NCBI RefSeq assembly: GCF_000007205.1
Contig: NC_005043.1
Coordinates: 434,001-498,000 of the forward strand
Length of the DNA: 64,000 nt
Direction: 5' to 3'
DNA from: Chlamydia pneumoniae TW-183
GTDB lineage: Bacteria > Chlamydiota > Chlamydiia > Chlamydiales > Chlamydiaceae
Shown one piece after another: positions 28,374-38,185 of the stretch. How positions within the stretch are numbered: the stretch's first letter is position 1; every line of letters starts with the position of its first letter. The notes under the pieces are model-generated. The model was not told the DNA's origin, did not search any database, and was given only the letters and a program-made list of their open reading frames with translations. The position numbers were made by a program, and so were the translations under genes.

Positions 28374-30335
28374 TCACCTCGTTCCCCCTTGTTTCGGAGA
28401 ACGATTCCATTCTTCATAGAGACGCTTTAATGCAGCAGCTTCTTCGTCGCAATTTCTTAGCTTCTTGTCTGGAAGAATCCCTAAATAGAGGAGTGTGCGG
28501 TCAGCAACCCTAGAAAAAATGGGTGCCGCACAACGCCCCCCCATATAATTTTTCGTGCCGTCGGCTCGCAAACCATATTCAGGATCATCTATGGAGACGA
28601 GCATCACTAAAGGTGGGAAATTTCCCTCCGAGCTCTCTACGGGAGTAAAACCTATAAAAGAAGCAATATGACGGCGTTTATCATATTTTCCATGAATCAT
28701 CTTTTCTGTAGTTCCTGTTTTCCCAGCACTAGAGTGATGCTTAGGAGAGGCTCGAAATCCCGAACCTCCGGGTAACGTTGTAAAACGCATGGCACGAACA
28801 ACTTCTCTAGTAATTTCTTCTGAAAAGAGTCGTGTCTTCTCTTTAGTAGGAAGATGATATTCCTCTCCTGAAGCAGAGACGATCTTTTTTACTAAAGTGG
28901 GCCGGACGGCATAACCTCCGTTTGCAAGGATAGCGTAGGCTTGAACCATTTGTATCCCTGTTGCCAAAATATTATATCCCATAGCCAAAGAATATGGAGT
29001 AGATAAGGACCATTCCAGGGAACCATTAATATGGAAACGATGGGGAGAAGGCACCAAACCAGAGGCCTCACTGGGAAGCTCGATCCCTGTTTTTCTTCCA
29101 AATCCCAGAGCTAGCAACTTCTGTTGGTACCAGGCCACTCCTAAAGATTGTATGATGCGGTCAGCCAGCTGAGCTACATAGACATTCGAAGATTTCTGGA
29201 TAGCCATGTACATATTCAATTGAGAGTTTCTAGAAATATCCTTAAGCGGAGATCCTTTTCGTCCAGGGAAGAGTGTCCTGGTCACATCGATAGGTTCTTC
29301 AGGATCAAAAATCTTTTTCTGCGATTTTAAGCTAGCCTCTTCGTTAGCTTGTAAAGCAATCGCCACAGTCAAAGGTTTCATGATCGACCCGGGTTCAAAA
29401 ACATCGCTCACAAAAGATACCTTCGTATGTTCGATGCGCTCTTTGTTATTGAAGTATTCCTTATAATTTGTGGGATCGAAAAACGGATATTGAGCCAGTG
29501 CAAGAATCTCTCCTGTTTGGGAGTTCATTAGAATGAGCCTACCCCCCTGGGCTTTAGCTTCTAGCACGCCCCGTTCGAGTTCTTCCTCTGCAATGGTCTG
29601 GATCACAGGATTGATCGTAAGGTAGATATCAGAGCCATCTTTAGGCAGTTTGATAACACGATTCGTATCTAAACGGTTCAAAGGAGAACGCAACAGCTTT
29701 CTCTCTCCAACGTCCCCTTCCAGAATATGATTAAAGTACGCCTCCATCCCGCCTGTGGGAAAGGCTTTTCCTGTTTTCTCATCCTTAATTTCTCTTAAGG
29801 TATGGAGAACTTGTCCAAGGAGCTTCCCAAAAGGATACGAGCGTTGGTAGTCCGTAATAAAAAATAGGGCGTTTGTTGGTAAGCGATGCTTTGTTGCATA
29901 TCCTTTCCACCAAAGGGATAGCCGGTCATGGACAGAAACATCTAATAAAGGATACAGCTTACAATACCGAGATTTCTTATCTAACTTTAGGGAGAGGTCG
30001 TCGTAGGTCTGCCCCTCAATAAATTGGAGAATCCCTTGGATGATCTCATCACGATGACATTCGGGAATAGCTAAAGGATCTGCACAAAGGTGAAATTTTG
30101 TAATATCGACAGCGAAAGGCTGCTGAAGGTCTTTGTCTCCCTTACGTACTGTCGTGTTAGCAAAAAAGGTGCCCCTTCGAAAAGGATCACGGACACAAAA
30201 TTCGTGTTGCCCGAGAGCTTCTGCGGCCCAGTGGTCTCCTTCACAAATTTGAATTTTATAATAACGCAATACTAGAAGAGCATAAAGAGCAAACACTCCT
30301 AGAACAATTAGAGTCGAACGTTTACGGTAGCTCAT
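28374..30335 (-). CDS. pbp3: Penicillin-binding protein 3 (FtsI-type transpeptidase)
   Basis: The 653-residue class B PBP has one membrane helix near 7-24, a PBP dimerisation region with GGMEAYFNHILEGDVG (about 195-210), and transpeptidase motifs SxxK in EPGSIMKPLTVAI, SxN in KSSNVYVAQ, and KTGT in SSAGKTGTTEK. It cross-links septal peptidoglycan, which in Chlamydia is a narrow mid-cell ring. The start overlaps ftsL by 14 nt, and the order rsmH-ftsL-pbp3 matches the classical division cluster. Confidence 0.95.
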   Translation of the reverse strand: MSYRKRSTLIVLGVFALYALLVLRYYKIQICEGDHWAAEALGQHEFCVRDPFRRGTFFANTTVRKGDKDLQQPFAVDITKFHLCADPLAIPECHRDEIIQGILQFIEGQTYDDLSLKLDKKSRYCKLYPLLDVSVHDRLSLWWKGYATKHRLPTNALFFITDYQRSYPFGKLLGQVLHTLREIKDEKTGKAFPTGGMEAYFNHILEGDVGERKLLRSPLNRLDTNRVIKLPKDGSDIYLTINPVIQTIAEEELERGVLEAKAQGGRLILMNSQTGEILALAQYPFFDPTNYKEYFNNKERIEHTKVSFVSDVFEPGSIMKPLTVAIALQANEEASLKSQKKIFDPEEPIDVTRTLFPGRKGSPLKDISRNSQLNMYMAIQKSSNVYVAQLADRIIQSLGVAWYQQKLLALGFGRKTGIELPSEASGLVPSPHRFHINGSLEWSLSTPYSLAMGYNILATGIQMVQAYAILANGGYAVRPTLVKKIVSASGEEYHLPTKEKTRLFSEEITREVVRAMRFTTLPGGSGFRASPKHHSSAGKTGTTEKMIHGKYDKRRHIASFIGFTPVESSEGNFPPLVMLVSIDDPEYGLRADGTKNYMGGRCAAPIFSRVADRTLLYLGILPDKKLRNCDEEAAALKRLYEEWNRSPKQGGTR

Positions 30336-30609
30336 AGGATAAAAGACTGATACTTTCTTCTGAGGGATATTCCAAATATTGGTATTCGGGAAGAGCTGCT
30401 ATTTCCATCAAATGATCAGGTCTTTCTATTTTATCAATTAAAAAACGTAAAGAAATATTTTGCTGCTCAAGCTGACGCAAGCGTACAGATAAACAAGGAA
30501 TTTCGAGGCGTAATTTCGTCAGCGAGTTCTGCTTATTAATATAGAAATAAAAGAGACTTCCACAAAAGCATAGACAGCAGCATAAACGTAAAAAACGACT
30601 TTTGTTCAT
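30322..30609 (-). CDS. ftsL: FtsL-like division protein
   Basis: The 95-residue protein has a membrane helix at about 6-24 (Cys-rich: [16 protein letters not shown]) and a coiled-coil region (about 30-66) with [21 protein letters not shown], typical of FtsL. It sits between rsmH (4-nt overlap) and pbp3 (14-nt overlap), the standard FtsL position (CT271). The short C-terminal tail ends [13 protein letters not shown]. FtsL normally scaffolds FtsB and FtsQ to FtsI. Confidence 0.82.
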   Translation of the reverse strand: MNKSRFLRLCCCLCFCGSLFYFYINKQNSLTKLRLEIPCLSVRLRQLEQQNISLRFLIDKIERPDHLMEIAALPEYQYLEYPSEESISLLSYELP

Positions 30610-31499
30610 TGGGAAGCTTTTTCAAAACACCGTAGTTTTGCTGATCTCGATCTAGGATTTCTTCGTACTTCTTGGTAGGTAGGTTGGATCACTTTCTTTG
30701 TGATTACCTTCCCCAGGCCAGAAGCTTCCGCCTCTTTAAAAAACCACTTCACAGGACGATCCTCAGAGCTACAAAAAGAAATAATGACAAGCCGTCCCTG
30801 AGGAGCCAGCCAAGATATAGCAGATGTTAGTAAACTTTTCAATTGTCTATCCTCTCCATTCACATAAACACGTAGAGCTTGAAAAATCAAGGTGAGTGGA
30901 TGTATTTTTCTATGAAAACGATAGTGAGGGAAAACGCCAAGAAGAGCTTCTTTTACATCCTGGATCGAAAGAATTTTTTTATGCTTACGAAAATGGACAA
31001 CAGCTTTAGCTGCAGATTTCCATTGTGGTTCCTCTCCATATTCACGAAAAATTCTCCCTAGTTCTTCTTCTTTTAGGGAGTTCAGGACATCGCTAGCGGA
31101 AAGCTCTTGCGTTTGATCCATACGCATATCCAACTCTTCTTTTTCCCCTTGAAAGCTAAACCCTCGGGATAGAGTATCCAGCTGCATAGAAGAGACTCCT
31201 AAATCTGCAAGAACTCCGTCATAAAGACGTGGAGTGGGTTGGTTCGCAAGATCTTCAAAAGAGGCGTGGGAAAAGGAGACTCTATCTTGAAAGGTCTCCA
31301 AACGTTTTTCTGCAATTGCCAAAGCCTGAAGATCTCGATCGGAGCCATCATAACAAGTTAGAGAGGGATACGCCTCAAGAAAAGCATACGCATGTCCTCC
31401 AGCTCCTAAGGTGACATCTCGAAAAGTCTGTGGAGGACGTTGAGCAAATAAAGCTAAACATTCTTCAACTAATACGGGAATATGCGCACGTTCGGACAT
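30606..31499 (-). CDS. rsmH: 16S rRNA m4C1402 methyltransferase RsmH
   Basis: The 297-residue protein has [13 protein letters not shown], the SAM-binding [36 protein letters not shown] and [14 protein letters not shown], then [15 protein letters not shown] and [15 protein letters not shown]. The C-terminal [15 protein letters not shown] is also typical. It methylates N4 of C1402 in 16S rRNA. As in many bacteria it heads the division gene cluster (mraW/yabC). Confidence 0.95.
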   Translation of the reverse strand: MSERAHIPVLVEECLALFAQRPPQTFRDVTLGAGGHAYAFLEAYPSLTCYDGSDRDLQALAIAEKRLETFQDRVSFSHASFEDLANQPTPRLYDGVLADLGVSSMQLDTLSRGFSFQGEKEELDMRMDQTQELSASDVLNSLKEEELGRIFREYGEEPQWKSAAKAVVHFRKHKKILSIQDVKEALLGVFPHYRFHRKIHPLTLIFQALRVYVNGEDRQLKSLLTSAISWLAPQGRLVIISFCSSEDRPVKWFFKEAEASGLGKVITKKVIQPTYQEVRRNPRSRSAKLRCFEKASQ

Positions 31500-31681
31500 A
31501 AGAATTTCCTAAGCTCTTGGCTTCAAATAAGGACAAAGATACAGGATTCCATAGAAAGAAGAAAGCCTTCCCTTATCTTAAATTCTCGCTAGTTCGCCAC
31601 TCTAAATTTTTTGATAGGGGTGAGCTTTTTTCTTAAGTGCCTTCGATAAGGAGAAAAGGTTCAGGCTTCTGATCAAGACTA

Positions 31682-31709
31682 TTGACTTTTTCCTAGACCG
31701 CACTATCAT
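31682..31709 (+). promoter_or_regulatory. Candidate promoter for the CT273/CT274-type genes
   Basis: TTGACT (31682-31687), a 16-nt spacer and TATCAT (31704-31709) fit a sigma-70-type promoter. It would start transcription about 26 nt before ATG 31743. Confidence 0.55.
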
Positions 31710-31742
31710 CTAGAGATAGAGACGGTTTTTTAAGGCCTCGCC

Positions 31743-32288
31743 ATGGTAGAAATTTTTAATTATAGCACGTCTATATATGAGCAACATGCTTCCAATAATA
31801 GGATAGTCAGCGACTTTCGCAAAGAAATCCAGATGGAAGGCATCTCCATTCGTGATGTTGCCAAGCATGCGCAAATTTTGGATATGAACCCCAAGCCTTC
31901 GGCTTTGACGTCTCTTTTACAGACAAATCAAAAGTCGCACTGGGCATGTTTTTCCCCTCCAAATAATTTTTACAAACAGCGTTTTTCCACACCCTACCTG
32001 GCACCTTCTTTAGGATCTCCAGACCAACAAGATGAAGACATAGAAAAAATCTCCTCATTTTTAAAAGTTCTCACTCGAGGGAAGTTTTCCTATCGCAGTC
32101 AAATTACTCCCTTTTTGTCTTACAAAGATAAAGAAGAAGAGGAAGACGAAGATCCTGAAGAAGACGATGACGATCCTAGAGTACAACAAGGGAAAGTGCT
32201 CTTAAAAGCTCTAGATCTTGGAGTCAAGTCTACAAATGTGATGATAGACTATGTGATCTCTCGTATCTTTCAATTTGTTCAAGGATAA
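31743..32288 (+). CDS. Conserved chlamydial protein, acidic stretch (CT273 position)
   Basis: The 181-residue protein has no membrane helix. It contains FRKEIQMEGISIRDVAKHAQ and a highly acidic segment (about 133-148, EEEEDEDPEEDDDD), followed by a C-terminal helix with VKSTNVMIDYVISRIFQFV. No family recognised. It ends 3 nt before a TPR chaperone-like gene, so it may be its secretion client or partner; that is inference from position. A promoter-like element precedes it. Confidence 0.75.
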   Translation: MVEIFNYSTSIYEQHASNNRIVSDFRKEIQMEGISIRDVAKHAQILDMNPKPSALTSLLQTNQKSHWACFSPPNNFYKQRFSTPYLAPSLGSPDQQDEDIEKISSFLKVLTRGKFSYRSQITPFLSYKDKEEEEDEDPEEDDDDPRVQQGKVLLKALDLGVKSTNVMIDYVISRIFQFVQG

Positions 32289-32291
32289 TGT

Positions 32292-32720
32292 ATGTTGGAT
32301 AATGAATGGAAAGCAATCTTAGGCTGGGGAGATGATGAGTTAGAAGAACTCAGAATCTCAGGATATTCTTTTCTACGCCAAGGGCATTATTCAAAAGCGA
32401 TTCTTTTTTTTGAAGCTCTAGTGATCTTAGATCCTTTAAGTATCTATGATCATCAAACTCTTGGAGGTCTTTATCTCCAAATTGGTGAAAATAGTCAGGC
32501 GCTTGCTGTTTTAGATCAGGCACTCCGCATGCAAGGAGATCATCTGCCTACACTCTTAAATAAAACAAAAGCTCTCTTCTGTTTGGGACGAATTGAAGAA
32601 GCTACTGCCATTGCCACCTACCTTTCATCCTGTCCCATACCAGCAATTGCTAATGATGCTGAAGCTCTATTGATGAGTTATAGTAAAGCAACCAAAAAAA
32701 ATGCTGCGTTAGTTCGTTAA
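32292..32720 (+). CDS. TPR protein, SycD/LcrH-like type III chaperone (CT274 position)
   Basis: This 142-residue protein consists of about three tetratricopeptide units: LRISGYSFLRQGHYSKAILFF, VILDPLSIYDHQTLGGLYLQ and IGENSQALAVLDQALRMQGD, then LPTLLNKTKALFCLGRIEEA. Length and repeat pattern resemble class II type III secretion chaperones of the SycD/LcrH group. It follows the acidic protein by 3 nt. The C-terminus ends in a short basic tail. The exact cargo is unknown. Confidence 0.8.
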   Translation: MLDNEWKAILGWGDDELEELRISGYSFLRQGHYSKAILFFEALVILDPLSIYDHQTLGGLYLQIGENSQALAVLDQALRMQGDHLPTLLNKTKALFCLGRIEEATAIATYLSSCPIPAIANDAEALLMSYSKATKKNAALVR

Positions 32721-32754
32721 TTTTTTCTCCTATAGAAAACGTATTTCGTGATTG

Positions 32755-32795
32755 AAGAACTCCGGATTTCTTTAGTTCTTTTTCCATTTTTATTA
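32755..32795 (+). terminator. Terminator after the TPR chaperone gene
   Basis: AAGAACT (32755-32761) pairs with AGTTCTT (32774-32780), followed by TTTCCATTTTTATT. It ends the two-gene unit starting at 31743. Confidence 0.6.
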
Positions 32796-33112
32796 CAAAA
32801 TTTCATAATTATTTTTTCCTGAATTTGTGGTTCCTTATTGCCTAACGAAACCAACGATCCAATTTGCCTTAAAACCTAGTAATCGGTAGAGTTATTTTAT
32901 CGGCAGAGCGTACCGCGTTTACCTGCGGAGGAAGGGTGTATAGGATCCATTCCTAACAGGAACTTCACCCAGGGAATGCAGGATCCAATCTGAACGCGAA
33001 GAGTCATTGCACTCAGTGCAATGAATAGTCAAGATGCAATGAGATTTTCTCGCCATCACTCATGGGATGGGTCGATTGTATTTGGGAAAGCTTTATAAAT
33101 AAAGAGAGCGGC
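32796..33112 (+). other. Leader/intergenic region before dnaA with strong secondary structure
   Basis: About 320 bp without a convincing gene. It holds nested inverted repeats: CGCGTT (32914-32919) with AACGCG (32993-32998) enclosing GGATCCATTCC and GGAATGCAGGATCC arms and a GGGTG/CACCC pair. A separate perfect hairpin CATTGCAC TCA GTGCAATG lies at 33005-33023. The GC-richer block 32900-33000 stands out from the AT-rich flanks. It may be a small RNA or a regulatory 5' leader of dnaA. No canonical DnaA box was noticed in the region. Confidence 0.5.
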
Positions 33113-34465
33113 ATGTTAACCTGTAACGAGTGCACTACTTGGGAACAGTTTTTAAATTATGTTAAGACACGTTGCTCGAAAACGGCTTTTGAAAATTGGA
33201 TTTCTCCTATTCAAGTTCTTGAAGAAACTCAAGAGAAAATTCGCTTAGAAGTCCCCAACATTTTTGTACAAAATTATCTTCTTGATAACTACAAAAGAGA
33301 CCTCTGTTCTTTTGTCCCCTTAGATGTTCATGGAGAGCCTGCTTTAGAATTTGTAGTTGCAGAACACAAGAAACCTTCAGCCCCCGTGGCTTCTCAAAAA
33401 GAATCAAACGAAGGAATTTCTGAGGTCTTTGAAGAAACTAAAGATTTTGAATTAAAGCTGAATCTCTCCTATCGCTTTGATAATTTCATTGAAGGTCCCT
33501 CAAATCAATTTGTGAAGTCTGCAGCTGTAGGTATTGCTGGGAAACCTGGCCGCTCCTACAACCCTTTATTCATCCATGGGGGTGTGGGATTAGGCAAAAC
33601 GCATTTACTTCATGCCGTAGGTCACTACGTAAGAGAACATCATAAAAATCTACGCATCCATTGCATCACTACAGAAGCGTTTATCAACGATCTTGTCTAC
33701 CATCTCAAATCCAAGTCTGTTGATAAAATGAAAAATTTTTATCGTTCCCTAGATTTACTTCTTGTTGATGATATTCAATTTTTACAGAATCGCCAAAATT
33801 TTGAAGAAGAGTTTTGCAATACCTTTGAGACTTTGATCAACCTGAGTAAGCAAATTGTAATTACCAGTGATAAACCTCCAAGTCAGCTCAAACTTTCCGA
33901 GCGTATCATTGCTAGAATGGAATGGGGACTGGTTGCTCACGTCGGCATCCCTGATTTAGAAACTCGGGTTGCGATTTTACAGCACAAGGCGGAGCAAAAA
34001 GGATTGCTCATTCCTAATGAAATGGCATTTTATATTGCGGATCACATCTATGGCAATGTCCGTCAATTGGAAGGAGCTATCAACAAGCTGACTGCCTATT
34101 GTCGTCTTTTCGGCAAGTCTCTTACAGAAACTACAGTCCGAGAAACTCTAAAAGAGCTCTTCCGTTCTCCAACAAAACAAAAAATTTCTGTAGAAACGAT
34201 CTTAAAAAGTGTTGCTACAGTATTCCAAGTAAAGCTGAATGATCTTAAGGGAAACTCACGCTCTAAAGATCTTGTGTTAGCTCGGCAAATTGCTATGTAT
34301 TTAGCAAAAACTCTTATTACAGATTCTTTAGTTGCAATAGGAGCTGCTTTTGGTAAAACTCATTCGACAGTACTTTATGCCTGTAAAACTATAGAACATA
34401 AATTACAAAATGACGAAACTCTTAAGCGTCAAGTAAATCTCTGTAAAAATCATATTGTTGGTTAA
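33113..34465 (+). CDS. dnaA: Chromosomal replication initiator DnaA (second chlamydial paralogue)
   Basis: I start at ATG 33113 ([13 protein letters not shown]), giving 450 residues. The longer frame from 33062 would add 17 residues not expected in DnaA. Domain III has Walker [16 protein letters not shown], Walker [14 protein letters not shown] and the [12 protein letters not shown] box VII. Domain IV contains [18 protein letters not shown], the DnaA-box binding signature. Chlamydia carries two dnaA genes, and this one matches CT275 in order. It is followed by the bactofilin gene after 15 nt. Confidence 0.94.
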   Translation: MLTCNECTTWEQFLNYVKTRCSKTAFENWISPIQVLEETQEKIRLEVPNIFVQNYLLDNYKRDLCSFVPLDVHGEPALEFVVAEHKKPSAPVASQKESNEGISEVFEETKDFELKLNLSYRFDNFIEGPSNQFVKSAAVGIAGKPGRSYNPLFIHGGVGLGKTHLLHAVGHYVREHHKNLRIHCITTEAFINDLVYHLKSKSVDKMKNFYRSLDLLLVDDIQFLQNRQNFEEEFCNTFETLINLSKQIVITSDKPPSQLKLSERIIARMEWGLVAHVGIPDLETRVAILQHKAEQKGLLIPNEMAFYIADHIYGNVRQLEGAINKLTAYCRLFGKSLTETTVRETLKELFRSPTKQKISVETILKSVATVFQVKLNDLKGNSRSKDLVLARQIAMYLAKTLITDSLVAIGAAFGKTHSTVLYACKTIEHKLQNDETLKRQVNLCKNHIVG

Positions 34466-34480
34466 TTTAGGGGGTGTCCC

Positions 34481-35068
34481 ATGTTCCGTAGAACAGGAAA
34501 AGGTCCTTTTGAAGATGTGCAAACACTTTACGAAGAAGAAACTTCTTCACCTTCCAGCTACTCGCCATATTCAAGATCCGAGCGCCCAGAGACCCCTCCA
34601 AGTCTTTTTGACAACCCTAAAGCTTCGGAAGCTCGCCCTTTGAATCACAATTTAACTGAAGAATCTTCTCTTCCTCAATGGTCCTCAACTCCAAGAACAG
34701 AATCTCTACTCCCTCTTGAAGAACCTGAAACTACCTTAGGAGAAGGCGTCACCTTTAAAGGAGAACTTGCTTTTGAACGTCTCCTACGTATTGACGGAAC
34801 TTTTGAAGGCATTTTAGTCTCAAAAGGAAAAATTATTATCGGTCCTAAAGGAGTGGTAAAGGCAGATATTCAGCTACAAGAAGCCATTATTGAAGGGGTT
34901 GTAGAAGGAAATATCACAGTATCTGGAAAAGTCGAACTCCGTGGAGGCGCAATCATTAAAGGAGACATCCAAGCGAACACGTTGTGTGTTGATGAGGGCG
35001 TACGTATTCTTGGTTACCTTGCAATTGCAGGAATTACTGATCATTCTGAGAGAGAAAGAGACTTATAG
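34481..35068 (+). CDS. bacA: Bactofilin (BacA, CT276 homologue)
   Basis: The 195-residue protein has a disordered Pro/Ser/Glu-rich N-terminus (about 1-85) and a bactofilin beta-helix (about 88-185). Repeating Gly-hydrophobic strands are visible: GVTFKGELAFERLLRIDG, FEGILVSKGKIIIGPKG, VVKADIQLQEAIIEG and GNITVSGKVELRGGA. Bactofilins polymerise without nucleotide and shape cells or localise wall enzymes. The C. trachomatis counterpart has been reported to influence cell size. The 3' end overlaps the convergent ComF-like gene by 35 nt. Confidence 0.88.
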   Translation: MFRRTGKGPFEDVQTLYEEETSSPSSYSPYSRSERPETPPSLFDNPKASEARPLNHNLTEESSLPQWSSTPRTESLLPLEEPETTLGEGVTFKGELAFERLLRIDGTFEGILVSKGKIIIGPKGVVKADIQLQEAIIEGVVEGNITVSGKVELRGGAIIKGDIQANTLCVDEGVRILGYLAIAGITDHSERERDL

Positions 35069-35612
35069 ATACTAGAGGTGATGCACTCCCTCCAACGATA
35101 GTTTGCATCCATTTTTGTGATAAAGGATAGGCCGACAAAAAGCAGATACCTTCCCCTTTAGGAAGTTTTTCTATTTGTCTTTTCTTAGGAAGCCACGGCC
35201 ACAAGGGAATGCGTAAAAGCTTTTCTAGTTTAGCAACTTCTACTACGATTTTCCTAGAAATTGTCGATGTTATATAGGCAATACAACTCGGAGTCTCATC
35301 CAGTGAAGCTAGCTCAAAGGCGATACTCTTAGAAAAAAACTGCAGAGCGGGTCGCTTACCTTCACAAGCACGAGCATATACCGAGAGGGCCGTTTGCGAA
35401 GGAAGGTACAAGCTGAAAGCTTGAAGTTGTGAAGAGGGTGAACACTGGCTACATAGACGTGTTTCGGAAGAACCAAGATAACGAAAACAATGTAGACAAC
35501 GCCCTTCTCTATCTTCTACGAGAAGTTTTTCCAAGCAGTTGGAACAAAAGTAGGCTCCTGGAGCTTGACAGCCATAACATAACTTTGGAAACAGCAACGA
35601 AAAAAGTACCAT
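35034..35612 (-). CDS. ComF-like zinc-ribbon protein with degenerate phosphoribosyltransferase part (CT277 position)
   Basis: This 192-residue protein starts with a ComF/GntX-type double zinc ribbon holding four CxxC pairs: LCYGCQ, FCSNC, RCLHC and LCSQC. The following region aligns in position with a type I phosphoribosyltransferase, but the PRPP loop (normally VDDVxTTGAT) reads FLSAYPLSQKWMQ, so the acidic pair and Thr/Gly residues are missing. It is therefore unlikely to bind PRPP. ComF assists DNA uptake in competent bacteria. Convergent with bacA, overlapping by 35 nt. Confidence 0.72.
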   Translation of the reverse strand: MVLFSLLFPKLCYGCQAPGAYFCSNCLEKLLVEDREGRCLHCFRYLGSSETRLCSQCSPSSQLQAFSLYLPSQTALSVYARACEGKRPALQFFSKSIAFELASLDETPSCIAYITSTISRKIVVEVAKLEKLLRIPLWPWLPKKRQIEKLPKGEGICFLSAYPLSQKWMQTIVGGSASPLVSISLFLSQNDQ

Positions 35613-35707
35613 CTATTTTTGAATCATGAAAATTTTTATTCCTAAAATTTTAAGCAGTTTGCTACGTTTTTGAACGTGTAGAAGCTTCAACTTTTCTCTC
35701 AATCACA

Positions 35708-37219
35708 ATGCTCAAAAAATTCATAAATTCTCTTTGGAAACTATGTCAACAAGACAAGTATCAGCGCTTTACTCCCATTGTCGATGCGATAGATACATTT
35801 TGTTACGAACCTATTGAAACCCCTTCCAAGCCTCCTTTCATCCGCGATTCTGTAGATGTTAAGCGTTGGATGATGCTTGTTGTTATCGCTTTGTTTCCCG
35901 CGACCTTTGTTGCGATCTGGAATTCAGGACTTCAATCTATCGTTTATAGCTCAGGCAATCCTGTGCTGATGGAGCAATTCTTACATATTTCTGGATTTGG
36001 TAGTTATTTATCCTTTGTTTACAAAGAGATCCATATAGTTCCTATCCTTTGGGAAGGACTTAAGATCTTTATTCCTCTACTTACGATTAGCTATGTTGTC
36101 GGGGGTACTTGTGAGGTCCTATTTGCTGTAGTTCGTGGGCATAAAATCGCAGAAGGACTGCTAGTAACCGGAATCCTCTATCCCCTTACTCTCCCTCCGA
36201 CAATTCCTTACTGGATGGCAGCCTTAGGGATCGCCTTTGGTATTGTTGTCAGTAAAGAGCTCTTCGGAGGCACAGGGATGAACATCCTCAATCCTGCTCT
36301 ATCAGGAAGGGCATTCTTATTTTTTACGTTTCCAGCAAAGATGAGTGGTGACGTTTGGGTAGGAAGCAACCCCGGAGTGATTAAAGATAGCCTCATGAAG
36401 ATGAACTCCTCGACAGGAAAAGTACTCATTGATGGATTTTCACAGTCTACCTGCCTACAAACTCTAAATTCGACACCCCCCTCTGTAAAGCGTCTGCATG
36501 TCGATGCGATTGCTGCAAATATGCTTCACATTCCTCACGTCCCTACTCAAGATGTCATTCACTCACAATTTTCTCTTTGGACAGAGACGCATCCTGGTTG
36601 GGTTTTAGATAATCTCACTCTTACACAACTTCAAACGTTTGTTACAGCTCCTGTTGCTGAGGGAGGATTGGGGCTGCTTCCCACACAGTTCGATTCTGCC
36701 TATGCTATTACCGATGTGATCTATGGGATTGGGAAGTTCTCAGCTGGGAATCTCTTTTGGGGAAACATTATAGGTTCTCTGGGGGAGACCTCCACTTTCG
36801 CCTGTCTGTTGGGTGCAATATTCCTTATTGTTACAGGCATTGCCTCTTGGAGAACCATGGCAGCCTTTGGGATAGGAGCCTTTCTCACAGGCTGGCTCTT
36901 TAAGTTTATCAGCGTACTCATCGTGGGACAAAACGGAGCTTGGGCACCTGCTCGATTCTTCATTCCCGCCTATCGGCAGCTTTTCCTCGGAGGACTTGCT
37001 TTTGGTTTAGTCTTTATGGCTACGGATCCCGTATCATCGCCGACTATGAAATTAGGGAAATGGATTTACGGATTCTTTATAGGATTTATGACTATTGTGA
37101 TTCGTCTTATCAATCCTGCGTATCCTGAGGGAGTGATGTTAGCGATCCTTCTGGGCAATGTATTTGCCCCTCTTATCGACTATTTTGCTGTTAGAAAGTA
37201 TAGAAAAAGGGGAGTCTAG
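35708..37219 (+). CDS. nqrB: Na+-translocating NADH:quinone reductase subunit B
   Basis: This 503-residue protein has about ten membrane helices and the family segments [55 protein letters not shown] and [20 protein letters not shown]. NqrB carries covalent FMN on a Thr, usually in an SGAT motif; here the corresponding block is [13 protein letters not shown]. It takes part in quinone reduction and Na+ pumping. It is first in a tight nqrBCDE run (3-nt gap to nqrC). nqrA and nqrF are not in the window, as expected for Chlamydia, where they lie elsewhere. Confidence 0.94.
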   Translation: MLKKFINSLWKLCQQDKYQRFTPIVDAIDTFCYEPIETPSKPPFIRDSVDVKRWMMLVVIALFPATFVAIWNSGLQSIVYSSGNPVLMEQFLHISGFGSYLSFVYKEIHIVPILWEGLKIFIPLLTISYVVGGTCEVLFAVVRGHKIAEGLLVTGILYPLTLPPTIPYWMAALGIAFGIVVSKELFGGTGMNILNPALSGRAFLFFTFPAKMSGDVWVGSNPGVIKDSLMKMNSSTGKVLIDGFSQSTCLQTLNSTPPSVKRLHVDAIAANMLHIPHVPTQDVIHSQFSLWTETHPGWVLDNLTLTQLQTFVTAPVAEGGLGLLPTQFDSAYAITDVIYGIGKFSAGNLFWGNIIGSLGETSTFACLLGAIFLIVTGIASWRTMAAFGIGAFLTGWLFKFISVLIVGQNGAWAPARFFIPAYRQLFLGGLAFGLVFMATDPVSSPTMKLGKWIYGFFIGFMTIVIRLINPAYPEGVMLAILLGNVFAPLIDYFAVRKYRKRGV

Positions 37220-37222
37220 AAT

Positions 37223-38185
37223 ATGTCTAAAGGCTCTTCAAAACATACCGTCCGCATAAACCAAACCTGGTACATCGTTTCCTTTATCCTGGGCCTCAGC
37301 TTATTTGCAGGAGTGCTGTTATCCACAATCTACTATGTGCTCTCCCCAATACAGGAACAAGCTGCTACTTTCGATCGCAATAAGCAAATGCTTTTAGCTG
37401 CTCATATTTTAGATTTTAAAGGAAGATTTCAAATTCAGGAAAAAAAAGAGTGGGTGCCTGCGACTTTCGATAAAAAAACACAACTTCTTGAAGTTGCTAC
37501 AAAAAAAGTCTCTGAGGTTTCCTATCCTGAATTAGAGCTGTATGCCGAGCGCTTTGTCCGTCCTCTACTTACAGATGCCCAAGGCAAGGTATTTTCTTTT
37601 GAAGAAAAAAATCTGAATCCCATTGAATTTTTTGAGAAATATCAAGAAAGCCCTCCGTGTCAGCAATCCCCCCTCCCCTTTTATGTCATTTTAGAGAATA
37701 CCTCTCGCACAGAAAATATGTCAGGAGCCGACGTTGCGAAAGACCTTTCTACAGTTCAAGCTTTGATCTTCCCTATATCAGGATTCGGCCTTTGGGGCCC
37801 CATCCATGGCTATCTAGGAGTGAAAAACGACGGTGACACTGTATTGGGAACCGCATGGTACCAACAAGGAGAAACTCCAGGTTTAGGAGCAAATATTACA
37901 AATCCCGAATGGCAAGAGCAATTCTATGGGAAGAAAATCTTCCTACAAGATTCTTCTGGAACTACAAATTTTGCAACAACAGACCTAGGGCTTGAGGTAG
38001 TTAAAGGTTCCGTGCGTACTACTTTGGGAGATTCTCCAAAAGCTCTTTCTGCTATTGATGGGATTTCTGGAGCCACCTTAACATGCAACGGTGTCACTGA
38101 AGCTTATGTACAATCTCTGGCTTGCTATCGTCAGCTCCTTATAAATTTTTCTAATTTAACCCATGAAAAGAAAACAGGCGAATGA
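37223..38185 (+). CDS. nqrC: Na+-translocating NADH:quinone reductase subunit C
   Basis: The 320-residue protein has an N-terminal membrane helix (about 14-37) and a periplasmic FMN domain. [21 protein letters not shown] and [23 protein letters not shown] are typical, and the flavin attachment site is SGAT in [13 protein letters not shown]. It is longer than Vibrio NqrC (about 257 residues); most of the extra sequence lies between the membrane helix and the FMN domain (about residues 70-150). The 3' end overlaps nqrD by 4 nt (ATGA). Confidence 0.93.
   Translation: MSKGSSKHTVRINQTWYIVSFILGLSLFAGVLLSTIYYVLSPIQEQAATFDRNKQMLLAAHILDFKGRFQIQEKKEWVPATFDKKTQLLEVATKKVSEVSYPELELYAERFVRPLLTDAQGKVFSFEEKNLNPIEFFEKYQESPPCQQSPLPFYVILENTSRTENMSGADVAKDLSTVQALIFPISGFGLWGPIHGYLGVKNDGDTVLGTAWYQQGETPGLGANITNPEWQEQFYGKKIFLQDSSGTTNFATTDLGLEVVKGSVRTTLGDSPKALSAIDGISGATLTCNGVTEAYVQSLACYRQLLINFSNLTHEKKTGE

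Noticed and set aside
33005-33023. CATTGCAC/GTGCAATG hairpin as a terminator
   Set aside because: No T-run follows on either strand; kept as part of the structured leader instead.
36208-36963. Minus-strand ORFs opposite nqrB
   Set aside because: Shadow frames of a clearly coding gene, with Ile/Pro-rich products lacking motifs.
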